From Cupriavidus necator A5-1 (GTDB taxonomy: Bacteria > Pseudomonadota > Gammaproteobacteria > Burkholderiales > Burkholderiaceae), in NCBI RefSeq assembly GCF_000744095.1, contig NZ_JQLI01000008.1:2046001-2110000 (forward strand): a stretch of 64,000 nucleotides of DNA. Direction: 5' to 3'. Shown here one piece after another: positions 43,092 through 52,866 of this stretch. Within the stretch, counting starts at the first letter, position 1, and every line of letters starts with the position of its first letter. The position numbers and the translations under genes were made by a program. The notes beneath the pieces were generated by a model that ran no database searches, was not told the DNA's origin, and saw only the letters and a program-made list of their open reading frames with translations.

Positions 43092-43310
43092 TTAGAGGGA
43101 GGCGCGGTCAGACGCAATGTAGTACCTGGCGCCGTCGGTATAGGTGTCGAATTTGCCGCTTTTCGCGCCGTCAGTGTAAACATCGTACTTCCCAGACCGC
43201 GCGCCGTCAGTGTAAGTGTCGAATTTGCCGCTCTTTGCAAACGCCGGAGCGGCCGACAGGGCGGCAGCGAGTGCGACGACAGCGATCAGGGCATGGCGAT
43301 TGGTATTCAT
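43092..43310 (-). CDS. Exported protein made of three 12-residue tandem repeats
   Basis: A 72-residue protein. The signal peptide (about 1-25, ending APAFA) is followed by three near-perfect copies of SGK-F/Y-D-T/V-YTDGA-R/K and a short tail (RYYIASDRASL). The ATG at 43310 follows AGAGGTGAG. The repeat is rich in Tyr, Asp, Lys and Gly, suggesting a surface or periplasmic binding peptide, but no family function is known to me. It stands alone between a convergent operon and the split regulator. Confidence 0.75.
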   Translation of the reverse strand: MNTNRHALIAVVALAAALSAAPAFAKSGKFDTYTDGARSGKYDVYTDGAKSGKFDTYTDGARYYIASDRASL

Positions 43311-43770
43311 GGCTCACCTCTTTCTTCGAACTGGTGGATGCCATTCCTTTGGTCCAGTGTTTCTTGCACTGCAGCATCCGAAGACCGCATCTTAGGGATT
43401 TCCCCCATAAAGGTAAACACCTACGCTCACAATGACCGGTTTCAATACCCACAATAATCTGGCCTGAACTGGAAAAATTCTGGCTGAGGCCGTCAAGATG
43501 GCGACCGAACGCGACAGGGCTTGCAACTCGGGCTGCCCTCCAGATCGCAACGCGACCGGCATGTGTGTTGGGACCAAGCCCTGGCAAATTGCCTTCGCTG
43601 TCCCCCAATGCAGGAGCCCGGTGCCAGAATGGGGCACGCCGGGATCTGTGCGGGGGTACTGGGCAACTGGTATTCCTACCGCGATTTGGTCTACGACCGC
43701 GGACCAGCCGCTCACGTTGTGTGGCTTCCCCTTAAGAATCAACGCGCTCGCAGCGGCAAGCACCCTTGCG
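43311..43770. other. Intergenic region, nothing recognised
   Basis: Open frames on both strands here (for example about 43392-43763 minus) have no ribosome site or recognisable domain. Nothing can be supported. Confidence 0.4.
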
Positions 43771-45468
43771 CTAGAGACTCTTCAGATCAGCCAGGAGTGC
43801 TTGCGCCGTGCGAATATCAGTGAGTTCACTTCCTTCCCTCATGCTTTCGCAGGCGGGCTGCAGCACGGCGTATGCATTTTCAATGTCACCCGTTGCTGCC
43901 AACAGGCGTGCAAGGCTGATCGCCGCCCGAAGCCCGACAAAACTGGCGCCCTGCCTTTGCGCAACCGCGATCGCCTCGCGAAGGGACGCGAGTGCTTCTT
44001 CTCGTCGCACGGGGCACTGAGCTGCGAGCAATTCGCCTTTCAGACGCAGCATTTCCGAGAGCTGGAAGCGTCCGCCGTGCTGATTGACAGCGGCGAGCGC
44101 CCGATCGATCTCGACGAGCCCTGCCTCTGGTTTGCCCGCGCGGCCAAGCGCTTCGCCAAGCAGCGCATTGAAGTACGGCAGCCCCATTTCGGCACCCGTT
44201 GCACTGATTGCTGAAATGCCCTCCCGCATCCGTTCTATGCCCTCGTCGAGATCGCCCAGCTGCGCCAACGCCCAACCCAGCTGAAACGTCCCTTGCGACA
44301 GCAGCAAGGGCAACAAGTACTCCTCGCAAATTGCAATTTCCCGCGCCGCCCACTGTCTCGCCAGCTCCGGCTCGCCACGCAGGAGATGCGCGAAGCTACA
44401 CGTCCAGTATGCCAATGCCGTCGTCAGTGGATGACCAAGTTCTTGCGCGAGTTCCAGCGCCTCGTCGCAAATCGACAGCGATTTGTCCGGGTATCCGCGC
44501 AGGCACTGCACCAACGCGGTGAAGCATCGGCAGCACACACCAGGATCATGTCCAGAGTATTTGAATGTCAGCGCGTGGTCTCGCTCGCGCTCGTAAAGGA
44601 CCATTCCTCTTGAGCTATGAAACTCTGCAGTAGCGTATTCACCCATGAAAAAACTATTCGTCCAGAAAAGATGATGCGTCTCGATTTGCATCCCGTGGTC
44701 ATGCGAACCCGCCGTCAGAGCTGTGCAACGGTTGCCGAGTTCGCGGGCGATTTCCGACTCGCCACGGATCATTCGATACTGTCCTTCGCCCCGTAGCACG
44801 GTGAACAGTTCGCTCTGGTCTCCAAGCTCCTCGCAGAGCGCCCTCGCCTGCGTATACGCGTCAAGCACTTCTTTCGCCGCCCAGCCCTTCGCCGCCATCA
44901 TGGTCACGCCCAGGACCTTTTGATAATCGAGTTCGTGCCTGAGCAGGGCAGGGGTGCGAGGCAACGTCCGGATGATCTCGAGCCCTCTGTTCAGGTGCTC
45001 AACCGCCTGCAGATACGCGGACCGCTGAAGCGCCTTGCCCGCGGACTGGTACAGATAATGAACAGCCTTGTCCCACAGTTCGCCCAGAAGCGCGTGATGC
45101 GCGAGGCGTTCGACATGCTCGTCGAGACGTTGCGCGTAAAGTCGCTCGATGACATCCACAAGCTGTACGTGCACTGAGCGTCGCCGCTCTTTGAGTACGC
45201 TTGCATAAGCGACACGATGCGTGAGCGCGTGCTTGAAGGTGTATTGCTGATGCGGCAAAAACCGGGTCTGATAGACGAATTCAGCCGCCTGCAGATCAGC
45301 CAGCAGATCGAGCACCTGTTCGCGGTCGAGATCGGCTATCGGCTGCAGAAGATCGACCGGAAACTCATGACCGATCACGGCCGCCATCTGCAGCAGGATC
45401 TTCTGCCGCACGGACAGGCGATCGATCCGCGAAGCAAGGACCGCATGCACGGTCGATGGAATATCGGT
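43771..45468 (-). pseudogene. BTAD/cyclase-like/AAA regulator, C-terminal part, separated by a group II intron
   Basis: These 565 codons carry the end of the ATPase domain (IPSTVHAVLASRIDRLSVRQK, LLQMAAVIGHEFP) and the winged-helix and TPR repeats to the stop. The frame runs straight into intron sequence at 45469. Deleting 45469-47437 joins it in frame to the N-terminal part, giving ...AIDTLS-TDIPSTV.... No start codon with a ribosome site is visible at the break, so this part is probably not translated alone. The sequence itself is intact, with no other stop, so the disruption looks recent. Confidence 0.85.
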
Positions 45469-45984
45469 GTGTCCAGATAAGGACACGTTATCCAGTCGGT
45501 GTAAGTCCGACCGAGGCAAAAGACTCAAGCCTCGTAGCTTGGGAGGCGTCATGGCGCGAAAGCAAGATGACGGAGCCCTCCGACAGTATGCTCAGAAAGG
45601 AGTGTATGCAACGCACCAGGTTGCAACGTGCAGTGAACGCAGATGTAGCCTCGTCACACGAAAACCCGGTGGCTGAGACGGTCGATAACGCGCGAAAGCA
45701 GCAAGAGTTGTCCGAAACGAGTCCGATGCGGCAACTCTCACCGGCGGGGTATCAGCGGCGACATGGTGTGAAGGATAACGTGGAAACTGGAGAAGCCCTC
45801 GGCACCCGGCGGAGAAATCCCGTCGAGGAGATGTCCGCTATAACCGCGAGTGGGAAATGCGGGCATAGGTGCCAGGGTGACGGATCGGGTCGTAGTACTG
45901 TCGATGGGCGTGCAGCAAAACGCGCCCGGAGGGAAGGGCCCGGACCGGTGAGTACTCCGCCCAACAAGGTGAGGCAGGGATGAA

Positions 45985-47292
45985 ATGACAAAGGCATCCG
46001 GCAGTCTGCAGGAACTGAGAAGGCGGATATATCGCAAGGCGAAGTCTGACAAGACTCATCGCTTCTGGGGGCTCTTCGTACATATTGCGAAGAGTGAAAC
46101 CCTCGACGAGGCCTACCGTATCGCCAAGAGGAACGGCGGTGCGCCGGGAATCGATGATCTGAGTTTTGAAGACATCGAGGCATCGGGACGTACTGTATTC
46201 CTTGCGGAGATTCAGGCAGACCTCAAAACAGGCAGGTATGAACCCAAGCCGAACCGCAGGGTAGAGATCCCGAAGAGCAATGGCAAGGTCCGCGTTCTCC
46301 AGGTTCCTTGCATCCGCGACCGCGTGGTGCAGGGGGCGCTGAAACTGATCCTCGAAGCGGTATTCGAGGCGGACTTCTGCCCGAACTCCTACGGGTTCCG
46401 ACCGAAGCGGTCCCCACACCGCGCGCTGGCGGAAGTCAGACGCAGTGTGCTGCGGCGCATGTCGACGGTGGTTGATGTGGATTTGTCGCGCTACTTTGAC
46501 ACAATTCAACATTCAACCCTGTTGGGCAAGATCGCGAAGCGCATTCAGGATCCTCAGGTCATGCACTTGGTCAAGCAGGTTATCAAAGCAGCGGGCAAAG
46601 TTGGGGTACCGCAAGGTGGCCCATTTAGCCCACTCGCTGCGAACATCTACTTGAATGAGATTGACTGGATGTTCGATGAGATTCGACGCAAGACGGCACA
46701 GGGCCCTTACGAGGCAGTGAACTATCACCGGTTTGCTGACGACATTGTCATCACCGTCAGTGGCCACCACACCAAACGCGGCTGGGCTGAACGTGCCCTG
46801 CAGCGTTTGCGGGAACAACTCGTGCCGCTAGGCGTCGAGTTGAACACGGAGAAAACCATTGTGGTGGATACATTGAAGGAGGACGCCTTTGGGTTTCTGG
46901 GATTCGACCTGCGTCGCGTGCGCAAACGAGCGGGGAACGGGTACTTCGTCCTGATGACCCCCAAGAAGAAGGCTCGCCAAGCCATCAAGGCGAGGATCCG
47001 CGACATCATCCGGCATGGAGGCTCGACCCCGGCCGTGAAACTGGTCGCGAAACTCAACGCTGCGGTGGCGGGATGGGTCAACTACTTCCGGGTCGGCAAC
47101 GCCAGTCGCGCCTTCAGCGAGGTGCGCGACTATCTGGAAATGAAGGTTCGAACCCTGCTAACGCGGCGCAAGCGACGCCAGAAGACGAGCATCGGGTGGC
47201 GACGATGGAGTAACGAGTACCTCTACGGAGTCCTGGGACTGTTCTGGGACTGGAAGACGCGCCCGCTGTCGGGCGCGGAGGGGTTCGCGTGA
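45985..47292 (+). CDS. ltrA: Group II intron reverse transcriptase/maturase
   Basis: A 435-residue protein that splices and mobilises the intron. Reverse transcriptase blocks are complete: APGIDD, NSYGFRPKRSPH near 134-145, VVDVDLSRYFD, VPQGGPFSPLAANI near 208-221, the catalytic FADD at 250-253 (YHRFADDIVI) and the K-rich block near 325. The maturase domain ends with GWVNYFR and a Trp-rich tail. There is no HNH endonuclease domain, so retrohoming would use a nick or the replication fork. It is intact and probably active. Confidence 0.95.
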   Translation: MTKASGSLQELRRRIYRKAKSDKTHRFWGLFVHIAKSETLDEAYRIAKRNGGAPGIDDLSFEDIEASGRTVFLAEIQADLKTGRYEPKPNRRVEIPKSNGKVRVLQVPCIRDRVVQGALKLILEAVFEADFCPNSYGFRPKRSPHRALAEVRRSVLRRMSTVVDVDLSRYFDTIQHSTLLGKIAKRIQDPQVMHLVKQVIKAAGKVGVPQGGPFSPLAANIYLNEIDWMFDEIRRKTAQGPYEAVNYHRFADDIVITVSGHHTKRGWAERALQRLREQLVPLGVELNTEKTIVVDTLKEDAFGFLGFDLRRVRKRAGNGYFVLMTPKKKARQAIKARIRDIIRHGGSTPAVKLVAKLNAAVAGWVNYFRVGNASRAFSEVRDYLEMKVRTLLTRRKRRQKTSIGWRRWSNEYLYGVLGLFWDWKTRPLSGAEGFA

Positions 47293-47346
47293 AAGTGGTC
47301 GCCACACCGATAGGACTCATAACCCTTGCGATGAATCTCACTGGGT

Positions 47347-47437
47347 GAGCTGCTTGAGGGAAAACCTCACGAGCAGTTCTTATGGGGAGGGGCTGGAAAC
47401 GGGCCGGACAAGCCGAGCACCGCGCCAGTCCTTTACC
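47347..47437 (+). ncRNA. Group II intron domains V and VI
   Basis: Domain V spans 47347-47380: GAGCTGCTTGAGG and CCTCACGAGCAGTTC pair around GAAAA. Domain VI is a long hairpin closed by AGGGGCTGG (47388-47396) and CCAGTCCTT (47425-47433), and the intron ends ACC at 47435-47437. Confidence 0.75.
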
Positions 47438-49690
47438 CGACAACGTGTCGATGGCTCGAACCATCTGGTAGGCACCCATCTGGCCGACCAGTGCGCCCGC
47501 ATCTGCCAGCGCACGAACAGACTCTTCCAGGAAAAGCGGCGTGCCTCCCGTGCGCTCGATCAGGCGCCGGCGAAGCGCGGAAAGCCCGCCATCGTCGCCG
47601 AGCAGCGACCGCAGCAGCAGTTCCGCGCTTTCGGCGCCGAGACTGTCCACGTGCAGTTGGGAAAAATAGCTCTTGCCAAACCATTTGTGCCGATACTCGG
47701 GTCGATGGGTCACGAGAAGCAACACGCGCGCCGCACCGATGAAGTCGACGAGATGATCGAGCACAGCCTGGGTGCCGTCATCGATCCAGTGCAGATCCTC
47801 GACAACGAGTATCAATGGACGGTGCTCACTCGCGCGGATCACAAGAGTGGCAACCGCTTCGAGCGTGCGCTTGCGCCTTTGCGGCGAACTCGCCATCTCC
47901 CATTGCGGATTGTCGGGCGGCAAGTCCAGCAATGCAGCCAGCGCGGGACGCGTCGACGCGAGCGCCGGGTCGACCGCGTTGACGCCGCGACGAAGCTTGT
48001 CGGCTGCCTCGGCCAGGGTGTCGCGCTCGCCGATGCCGAACCATGTTCGTAGCAGGTTGGCGAGCGGAAGATAGATCGCGCTCGTGTCGTGTGAGGTTGT
48101 GCCGGTTTCGAATTTTGTCCATCCGGCCGCTTGTTCCGAGTTGACAAACTCGTGCACGAGGCGAGACTTTCCCACGCCCGGTTCTCCTACGATCGCGCAT
48201 ACCTGGCCTGCGCTGCGTCCGGCACGTTCGAGCATCCCCTGCAAACTGGCCATCTCCGCGTCGCGGCCGACAAAACGTGTGAGGCCGCGTACGGTGCGAG
48301 CGTTCCAGCGAAGACGCAACGCGGACTTCGTACGCAGCATGAAAATTTCGACGGGAGGCGTCGCGCCAGGAAGCGGCCCCGCGCGAGGATCCGAGACTTC
48401 GATGAAGCCTTCCGCACACCGCACCGTGTCGGCGCTCACGCCGATCTCTCCGGCAGAGAGCGCGGCCTCTATTTGATTTGCAAGCTGCGGTACAGAGCCA
48501 AGCGCGTCATAGTGCTGCGACCGGTCGTTTCCAATCGTCCGGACCACGGCCTCGCCAGAATGTATGCCGATACGTACGTCCAGAGGCCGGTCAATGAGCG
48601 CCGAAATGCGGTCGCGCATCGCGAGGGCTGCATAACAGGCTTGCACCGCATGGTCTTCGTGTGCGGCAGGCGCCCCAAACAGTGCCGTCACACCATCACT
48701 TCTGAACTGGGTGACCAAGCCGCCAAATCGCTGAACAGCGTCGACCATTGCTTTCAGCACAGGGTCGACGCGCTCAAGCGCCATTTCGGGATCCAAGTCG
48801 CTAATCGGCTCGCGCACGCGCGCACAGAGCACACTTAGCTGCTTACGCTCCGCCGGCAATACCGTCGCATTTTCTGCTTCGTACTCAGCGCGCCACGCGC
48901 TGCCGGACTGTTCAGCCGGCTCCCCGACAGAGACAACTGGACCTGCAGGCTCTCTATCTCCGCCTGAATCCTGGATTCGGGCTGCCAGACGTTGCGTGCC
49001 CTCTGCGGGGGCAATGCCAAGTTCGGTATTGAGCACACGGACGCATTCCTGATACTGGCGAACGGCAGCGTCCCGGCGTCCCGTCCTCGCATACAGCCTG
49101 ATAAGCACCGCATGGGCCCATTCGAGTAATGGATCCAAAGCCAGTACTTTGCTTGCCGCCGCAATTGCACGATCAAATTCGCCAGACTGCTCATAATGGC
49201 TGACGAGTTCGGCGAACACTTCCACAGCGCGCTCATGAAACCAGCGACGCTCGACCATCATCCACTGCTCGAAGGGCTCCTCACGCAGGCCAAAACCATC
49301 GAGTAGCGCGCCCCGATAGAGCGCCACAGCCTTTGCCAGTGAATCGGGAGACCGCTCAGTCGCGAGGTGCGTGAATCGCAGCGCGTCGACTTCCACGAGA
49401 TGTGCGTCGAGCCATATGACATCCGGCTCCGCTTTCAACAATGGCGGTGCGTTCGGCAGAATCCGGCGCAAGCTCGACAGTGTCTGCCGCAAACTGGCTC
49501 TTGCCTGCTCTTCAGCGCTGCGCTCCCAGAACACGCTTGCCAGTTGCTCTCGCGAGCGCAGCATGCCTGGCGACAAGGCAAGGTAGGCCAGGATGGCCTT
49601 GCTCTTCCTGGTGGGAAAGTCCAGCGGCACATGCTGCCCAGCAAGCCGGATGTGCAAGCCTCCGAGGACTTCGATCTTGAGCCGGGTCAT
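47438..49690 (-). pseudogene. BTAD/cyclase-like/AAA regulator, N-terminal part, truncated by the group II intron
   Basis: These 751 codons start at MTRLKIEVLGG (ATG 49690; a 23-codon upstream extension is rejected). They hold an OmpR-like winged helix (about 1-95), a BTAD helical domain (about 100-245), a cyclase-like domain (about 305-480) and a STAND ATPase (Walker A GEPGVGKSR, Walker B-like LILVVEDLHW). The cyclase domain has lost its first metal Asp (LCARVREP) but keeps the second (SDGVTALFG), so it is a sensor rather than an enzyme. Uninterrupted, the protein would be 1316 residues. Translation now continues about 110 codons into intron sequence to a stop at 47114. Confidence 0.85.
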
Positions 49691-49762
49691 GTCGTGCGTG
49701 AGGTGATGCGTCGCCCTCAAACAGTTTACTCCGCGCTGCACGACATTCAGGCATCCCATGCA

Positions 49763-49785
49763 GCCTGCCTGCCTGCCTGCCTGCC
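49763..49785 (+). repeat. Tetranucleotide microsatellite (GCCT)n
   Basis: Five GCCT units plus GCC lie 73 bp upstream of the regulator start at 49690. Slippage here could change promoter spacing of the regulator or of the divergent diiron gene. The rest of 49691-50107 shows no gene. Confidence 0.7.
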
Positions 49786-50107
49786 CGCCTGTCCTTCATG
49801 AGTCTCATTTTTTTGACGGCGTTTTTACGCAGACGCGCACGCTGTTCACGGATCGATGACGACCGCCAACGATAGTTGGATCGTGACGATGCCGTACGCC
49901 CAACCTGGCTGACACGTTCGAGGGGCCGGGACATCCCGGGCGGCACCGGCACAGTACGCCAGGCGGCAGCTCACGCGCCCCAGAGCCTCAGAACCTCAGA
50001 ACCGTCGCCCGGCTTCCGAACACGTGCGGGGCGAGAGGACCTCCTCGCTCGCGGCGGCCACGGGACGTGTGAGGTATGCGTGAATCGCAATTGAAGGAGA
50101 TGTTTCA

Positions 50108-51049
50108 ATGGAAACCATGACTGATGGGCACAAGCTCAACACCAACCGCTACGCCAAGTGTATCGCTGCGTCCAAGCGCGTCCGCTGGGATATCGACCGC
50201 GACGTGATTCGCGGCCGATGCTTCGATTTTACGAAGAAATTTCTCCCGGACGCGCTATCGAAGGTCGATTCTCTCGCCTTTCTTGGTCCCGACGAGCAGC
50301 GCCTGCTCAGTCAGATTCAGGGCCGCACTTACGCAAACATGTTTGGCCTCGTCGAACGCTTCATTGCAGCGAAGGTACTGGAGATGAGCGGCCCATACCG
50401 CCTCGGCGACCAAAGCGCGCTCGAGGCACTCGTCCGGTTCACTGATGAAGAAATCAAGCATCAGGAGCTGTTTCGCCGCATCGAACGCATGTGCGCCGAA
50501 GGCATGCCAGCCGGCTACACGTTTGTGCCGGAAGCAAACAGCGTGGCGTCGTTCGTACTCGCGAAGTCCACATGGGCAGTGCTCGCTCTAACCTGTCACA
50601 TCGAACTCTTCGTGCTCGCGCACTATCGCGGCAGCATGGACGGGGACCCGAATTCGTCTGAACTATGGAAGGATGTCTTTCTCTATCACTGGCGCGAGGA
50701 ATCACAGCATGCGATTCTGGATGAAATCGAATGGCAACGCGAAGATGCGAGGCTTTCGCCTGAAGAACGTGACGCAGGTGTCAACGATCTGATCGAACTG
50801 ATCGCCGCCGTCGACGGCATGCTGCAAACACAGGCTCGCGCGGACGCTGATTACTTTGCGATGATCTGCGGACGATCGCTGCCGATGGCTGACAGGGAAT
50901 CTGTGCGCATGAGCCTGCTTGCAGCATACAGGTGGCAATACATCATTTCCGGAGTGCAGGAACCCCGCTTCAGTCAGATTCTCAGCGGCATGATCACCGG
51001 GAAGCAGGTGTCTCGAATCGAAACTGCGATGGCACCAATCATGAGTTAG
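50108..51049 (+). CDS. Diiron-site ferritin-like protein, probable oxygenase
   Basis: A 313-residue, largely helical protein with a complete carboxylate-bridged diiron set: Glu83 (VERFI), Glu115 and His118 (DEEIKH), Glu166 (CHIELF), Glu198 and His201 (REESQH). The order E...ExxH...E...ExxH matches ribonucleotide-reductase- and AurF-like enzymes. Some relatives oxygenate amines or aromatics. No dedicated reductase is visible; the FAD protein at 51361 is a possible partner in context only. The ATG at 50108 follows GAAGGAGAT. It is divergent from the split regulator and may have been its target. Confidence 0.82.
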   Translation: METMTDGHKLNTNRYAKCIAASKRVRWDIDRDVIRGRCFDFTKKFLPDALSKVDSLAFLGPDEQRLLSQIQGRTYANMFGLVERFIAAKVLEMSGPYRLGDQSALEALVRFTDEEIKHQELFRRIERMCAEGMPAGYTFVPEANSVASFVLAKSTWAVLALTCHIELFVLAHYRGSMDGDPNSSELWKDVFLYHWREESQHAILDEIEWQREDARLSPEERDAGVNDLIELIAAVDGMLQTQARADADYFAMICGRSLPMADRESVRMSLLAAYRWQYIISGVQEPRFSQILSGMITGKQVSRIETAMAPIMS

Positions 51050-51113
51050 CGCGCGACAGCGCCGGCTGCGAACTTCCCCGTTCGCGGCCGGTAAGTATCC
51101 CGTCGCGCGCCCC

Positions 51114-51281
51114 CTATTGCAACAGGTAGAGCGAACGTTGCCCCTCGTTTGCCCGATCACCTGTACCGGCGATTGCACCCATGGATTTGACGCCGGAACA
51201 ATCCGCGTCACTCCCGGTGCCAGCGCAACCAGCGAAAGCGAGCACCAAGGCCGCGAATCCCGTGCACACGAACTTGCTCAT
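51114..51281 (-). CDS. Very small lipoprotein
   Basis: A 55-residue protein. The signal sequence ends in a lipobox (LVLAFAGCAG, Cys at about 19); only about 36 mature residues remain, including a second cysteine (DADCSGVKS) and Gly/Ala-rich segments. The ATG at 51281 follows AAGGACA. It is too short for family assignment. It lies between the diiron and FAD genes, 80 bp downstream of the latter on the same strand. Confidence 0.6.
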   Translation of the reverse strand: MSKFVCTGFAALVLAFAGCAGTGSDADCSGVKSMGAIAGTGDRANEGQRSLYLLQ

Positions 51282-51360
51282 GAATATGTCCTTCAGATTC
51301 CAATAGGTAAGGGGAGTGGTCCGCAAGGGGTATTTCCCCCGCATGTCTCCATCCGCTGTA

Positions 51361-52746
51361 TCAAGTGGGCCTGATGTTCTGATTCACGCGGAACAGATTT
51401 GCCGGGTCGTACTTCCGCTTGATCTCCGCCAGGCGCGCATAGTTGTCGCGATAGGCCGCCTTCACGTTGTCATTACCCTCGTCCATCATCATGTTGATGT
51501 AGCCTCCGCCTGCCGCGTACGGGTGCAGCGCCAGCCAATAGTCCTTCGCCCACTGAGTCATGCGATCGTTGTTGGCCGGGTCGGGATCCACGCCGACAAT
51601 CACGCTGGCGAAGTTCGCATCGCGGTAGCTGAACGCGGTGTCGTTTCGGCCTGCGCGATGCGCCGCGCCGTTGATCGGATACAGGTGCATGGTCGAATGC
51701 ATCGTCGGCAACTGCTGCCCGTACTTGATGTACAGGTCAATCGCCTTGTCGCTCAGGTCGCTCACGAAGTCGGCTTTCCAGTACCACTGCAAGCCAGGCG
51801 GATACAGCGCGTCGAAGAGGCTCTGCAGGACCGGCCATGGAATGGGCCCGGCAAAGTCCACTGCTGGCGGCACGGTGTCGCGAATCGGCTGGAAGCGGGC
51901 TTCGGCTTCATCCAGCGGGCCGGTGTAGCACCACACCACGGCGCACATCTTTTGCAGGTGAACAGCGTCGGGGAACGGCGGCGCGGGCGGAACCGTAACG
52001 AAGCCGAACCAGCCATTGATGTCCTGCGGCGCGGTCAAGATGAACTCGCGCCACCATTTCATCAACTCGCGCGCCTTGTCCATTGGCCACAGCATCGGGC
52101 CGCCGTAGACCGTGCCGACGGGATGGGCCTTGAACTCGAACGACGTGACCACGCCGAAATTGCCACCGCCGCCGCGCAGCGCCCAGAACAGGTCCGCGTT
52201 TTCGTCGTCGCTGGCATTGACCAAGCGTCCGTCGGCCAGCACAACCTCCGCACTGAGCAGGTTATCGATCGTCAAACCGAATGCTCGGCTGAGATAGCCA
52301 ATGCCCCCGCCAAGCGTCAGCCCGCCCACGCCGGTGGTCGAGATGAATCCGCTGGGCGTCGCCAGGCCATAGGGGCTTGCGGCATGATCCACATCGCCCC
52401 AAGTGCAGCCACCGCCGACGCGGAGCGTCCTGCGCTTCGCATTGACAAACACGCCTTTCATCGGTGACAGATCAATCACCAGTCCGCCATCGCATGTGCC
52501 GAGCCCGGCGCCATTGTGTGCGCCTCCGCGCACGGCCAACATCAGTCCCCCGTCTCGCGCGGCGTTCACCGCCGCAATGACGTCTGCAACGTCGGTGCAG
52601 CGCGCGATCAGCGCCGGGCGCTTGTCGATCATTCCGTTGTACACCTTGCGCGCCTGGTCGTAGGTCGCATCACCAGGTTGAATCAATTCGCCCCGAAAAT
52701 GCGGTTTGAGCGCGGTTGCGACGGTCTCATTCAGCGAAGATTCCAT
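51361..52746 (-). CDS. FAD-linked oxidase (berberine-bridge type)
   Basis: A 461-residue flavoenzyme of the PCMH/BBE family. The FAD-binding region has RGGAHNGAGLG, whose His is the usual covalent flavin anchor, then GGGCTWGDVD and TTGVGGLTLGGGIG. The second anchor Cys of bicovalent members is absent. The C-terminal BBE motif is recognisable (GGYINMMMDEG and YARLAEIKRKYDPANLFRVNQNI). It oxidises an alcohol, sugar or alkaloid-like substrate that cannot be named. The ATG at 52746 follows AGGAGG. No signal peptide is seen, so it is cytoplasmic. Confidence 0.9.
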   Translation of the reverse strand: MESSLNETVATALKPHFRGELIQPGDATYDQARKVYNGMIDKRPALIARCTDVADVIAAVNAARDGGLMLAVRGGAHNGAGLGTCDGGLVIDLSPMKGVFVNAKRRTLRVGGGCTWGDVDHAASPYGLATPSGFISTTGVGGLTLGGGIGYLSRAFGLTIDNLLSAEVVLADGRLVNASDDENADLFWALRGGGGNFGVVTSFEFKAHPVGTVYGGPMLWPMDKARELMKWWREFILTAPQDINGWFGFVTVPPAPPFPDAVHLQKMCAVVWCYTGPLDEAEARFQPIRDTVPPAVDFAGPIPWPVLQSLFDALYPPGLQWYWKADFVSDLSDKAIDLYIKYGQQLPTMHSTMHLYPINGAAHRAGRNDTAFSYRDANFASVIVGVDPDPANNDRMTQWAKDYWLALHPYAAGGGYINMMMDEGNDNVKAAYRDNYARLAEIKRKYDPANLFRVNQNIRPT

Positions 52747-52866
52747 GGCTGCCTCCTGCACGGTTGGTATGCAGTAGTTGTATCAATCGCAGCGTCTGGA
52801 AAGCGTTAGGTCGGGCGTTAGATGTGAGATTTTCTTGCCCGGCCGGACTGAGCGGTCCAACCGCAA

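Larger units (their letters stand above)
45469..47437 (+). mobile_element. Group II intron, complete, antisense in the regulator gene
   Basis: The 1969 bp element starts with GTGTCC at 45469, which can pair with GGACAC 12 bases on. About 500 bp of ribozyme domains I-III follow, then the reverse transcriptase frame, then domains V and VI. The ends were set by the exact in-frame rejoining of the flanking gene and by the domain VI stem. The intron lies on the opposite strand to its host gene, so it cannot splice out of that messenger. No other gene lies in 45469-45984. Confidence 0.82.

Noticed and set aside
43392..43763. 123-codon minus-strand frame between the repeat protein and the split regulator
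   Set aside because: No ribosome site or domain, and the overlapping plus-strand frame is equally long; cannot be supported.
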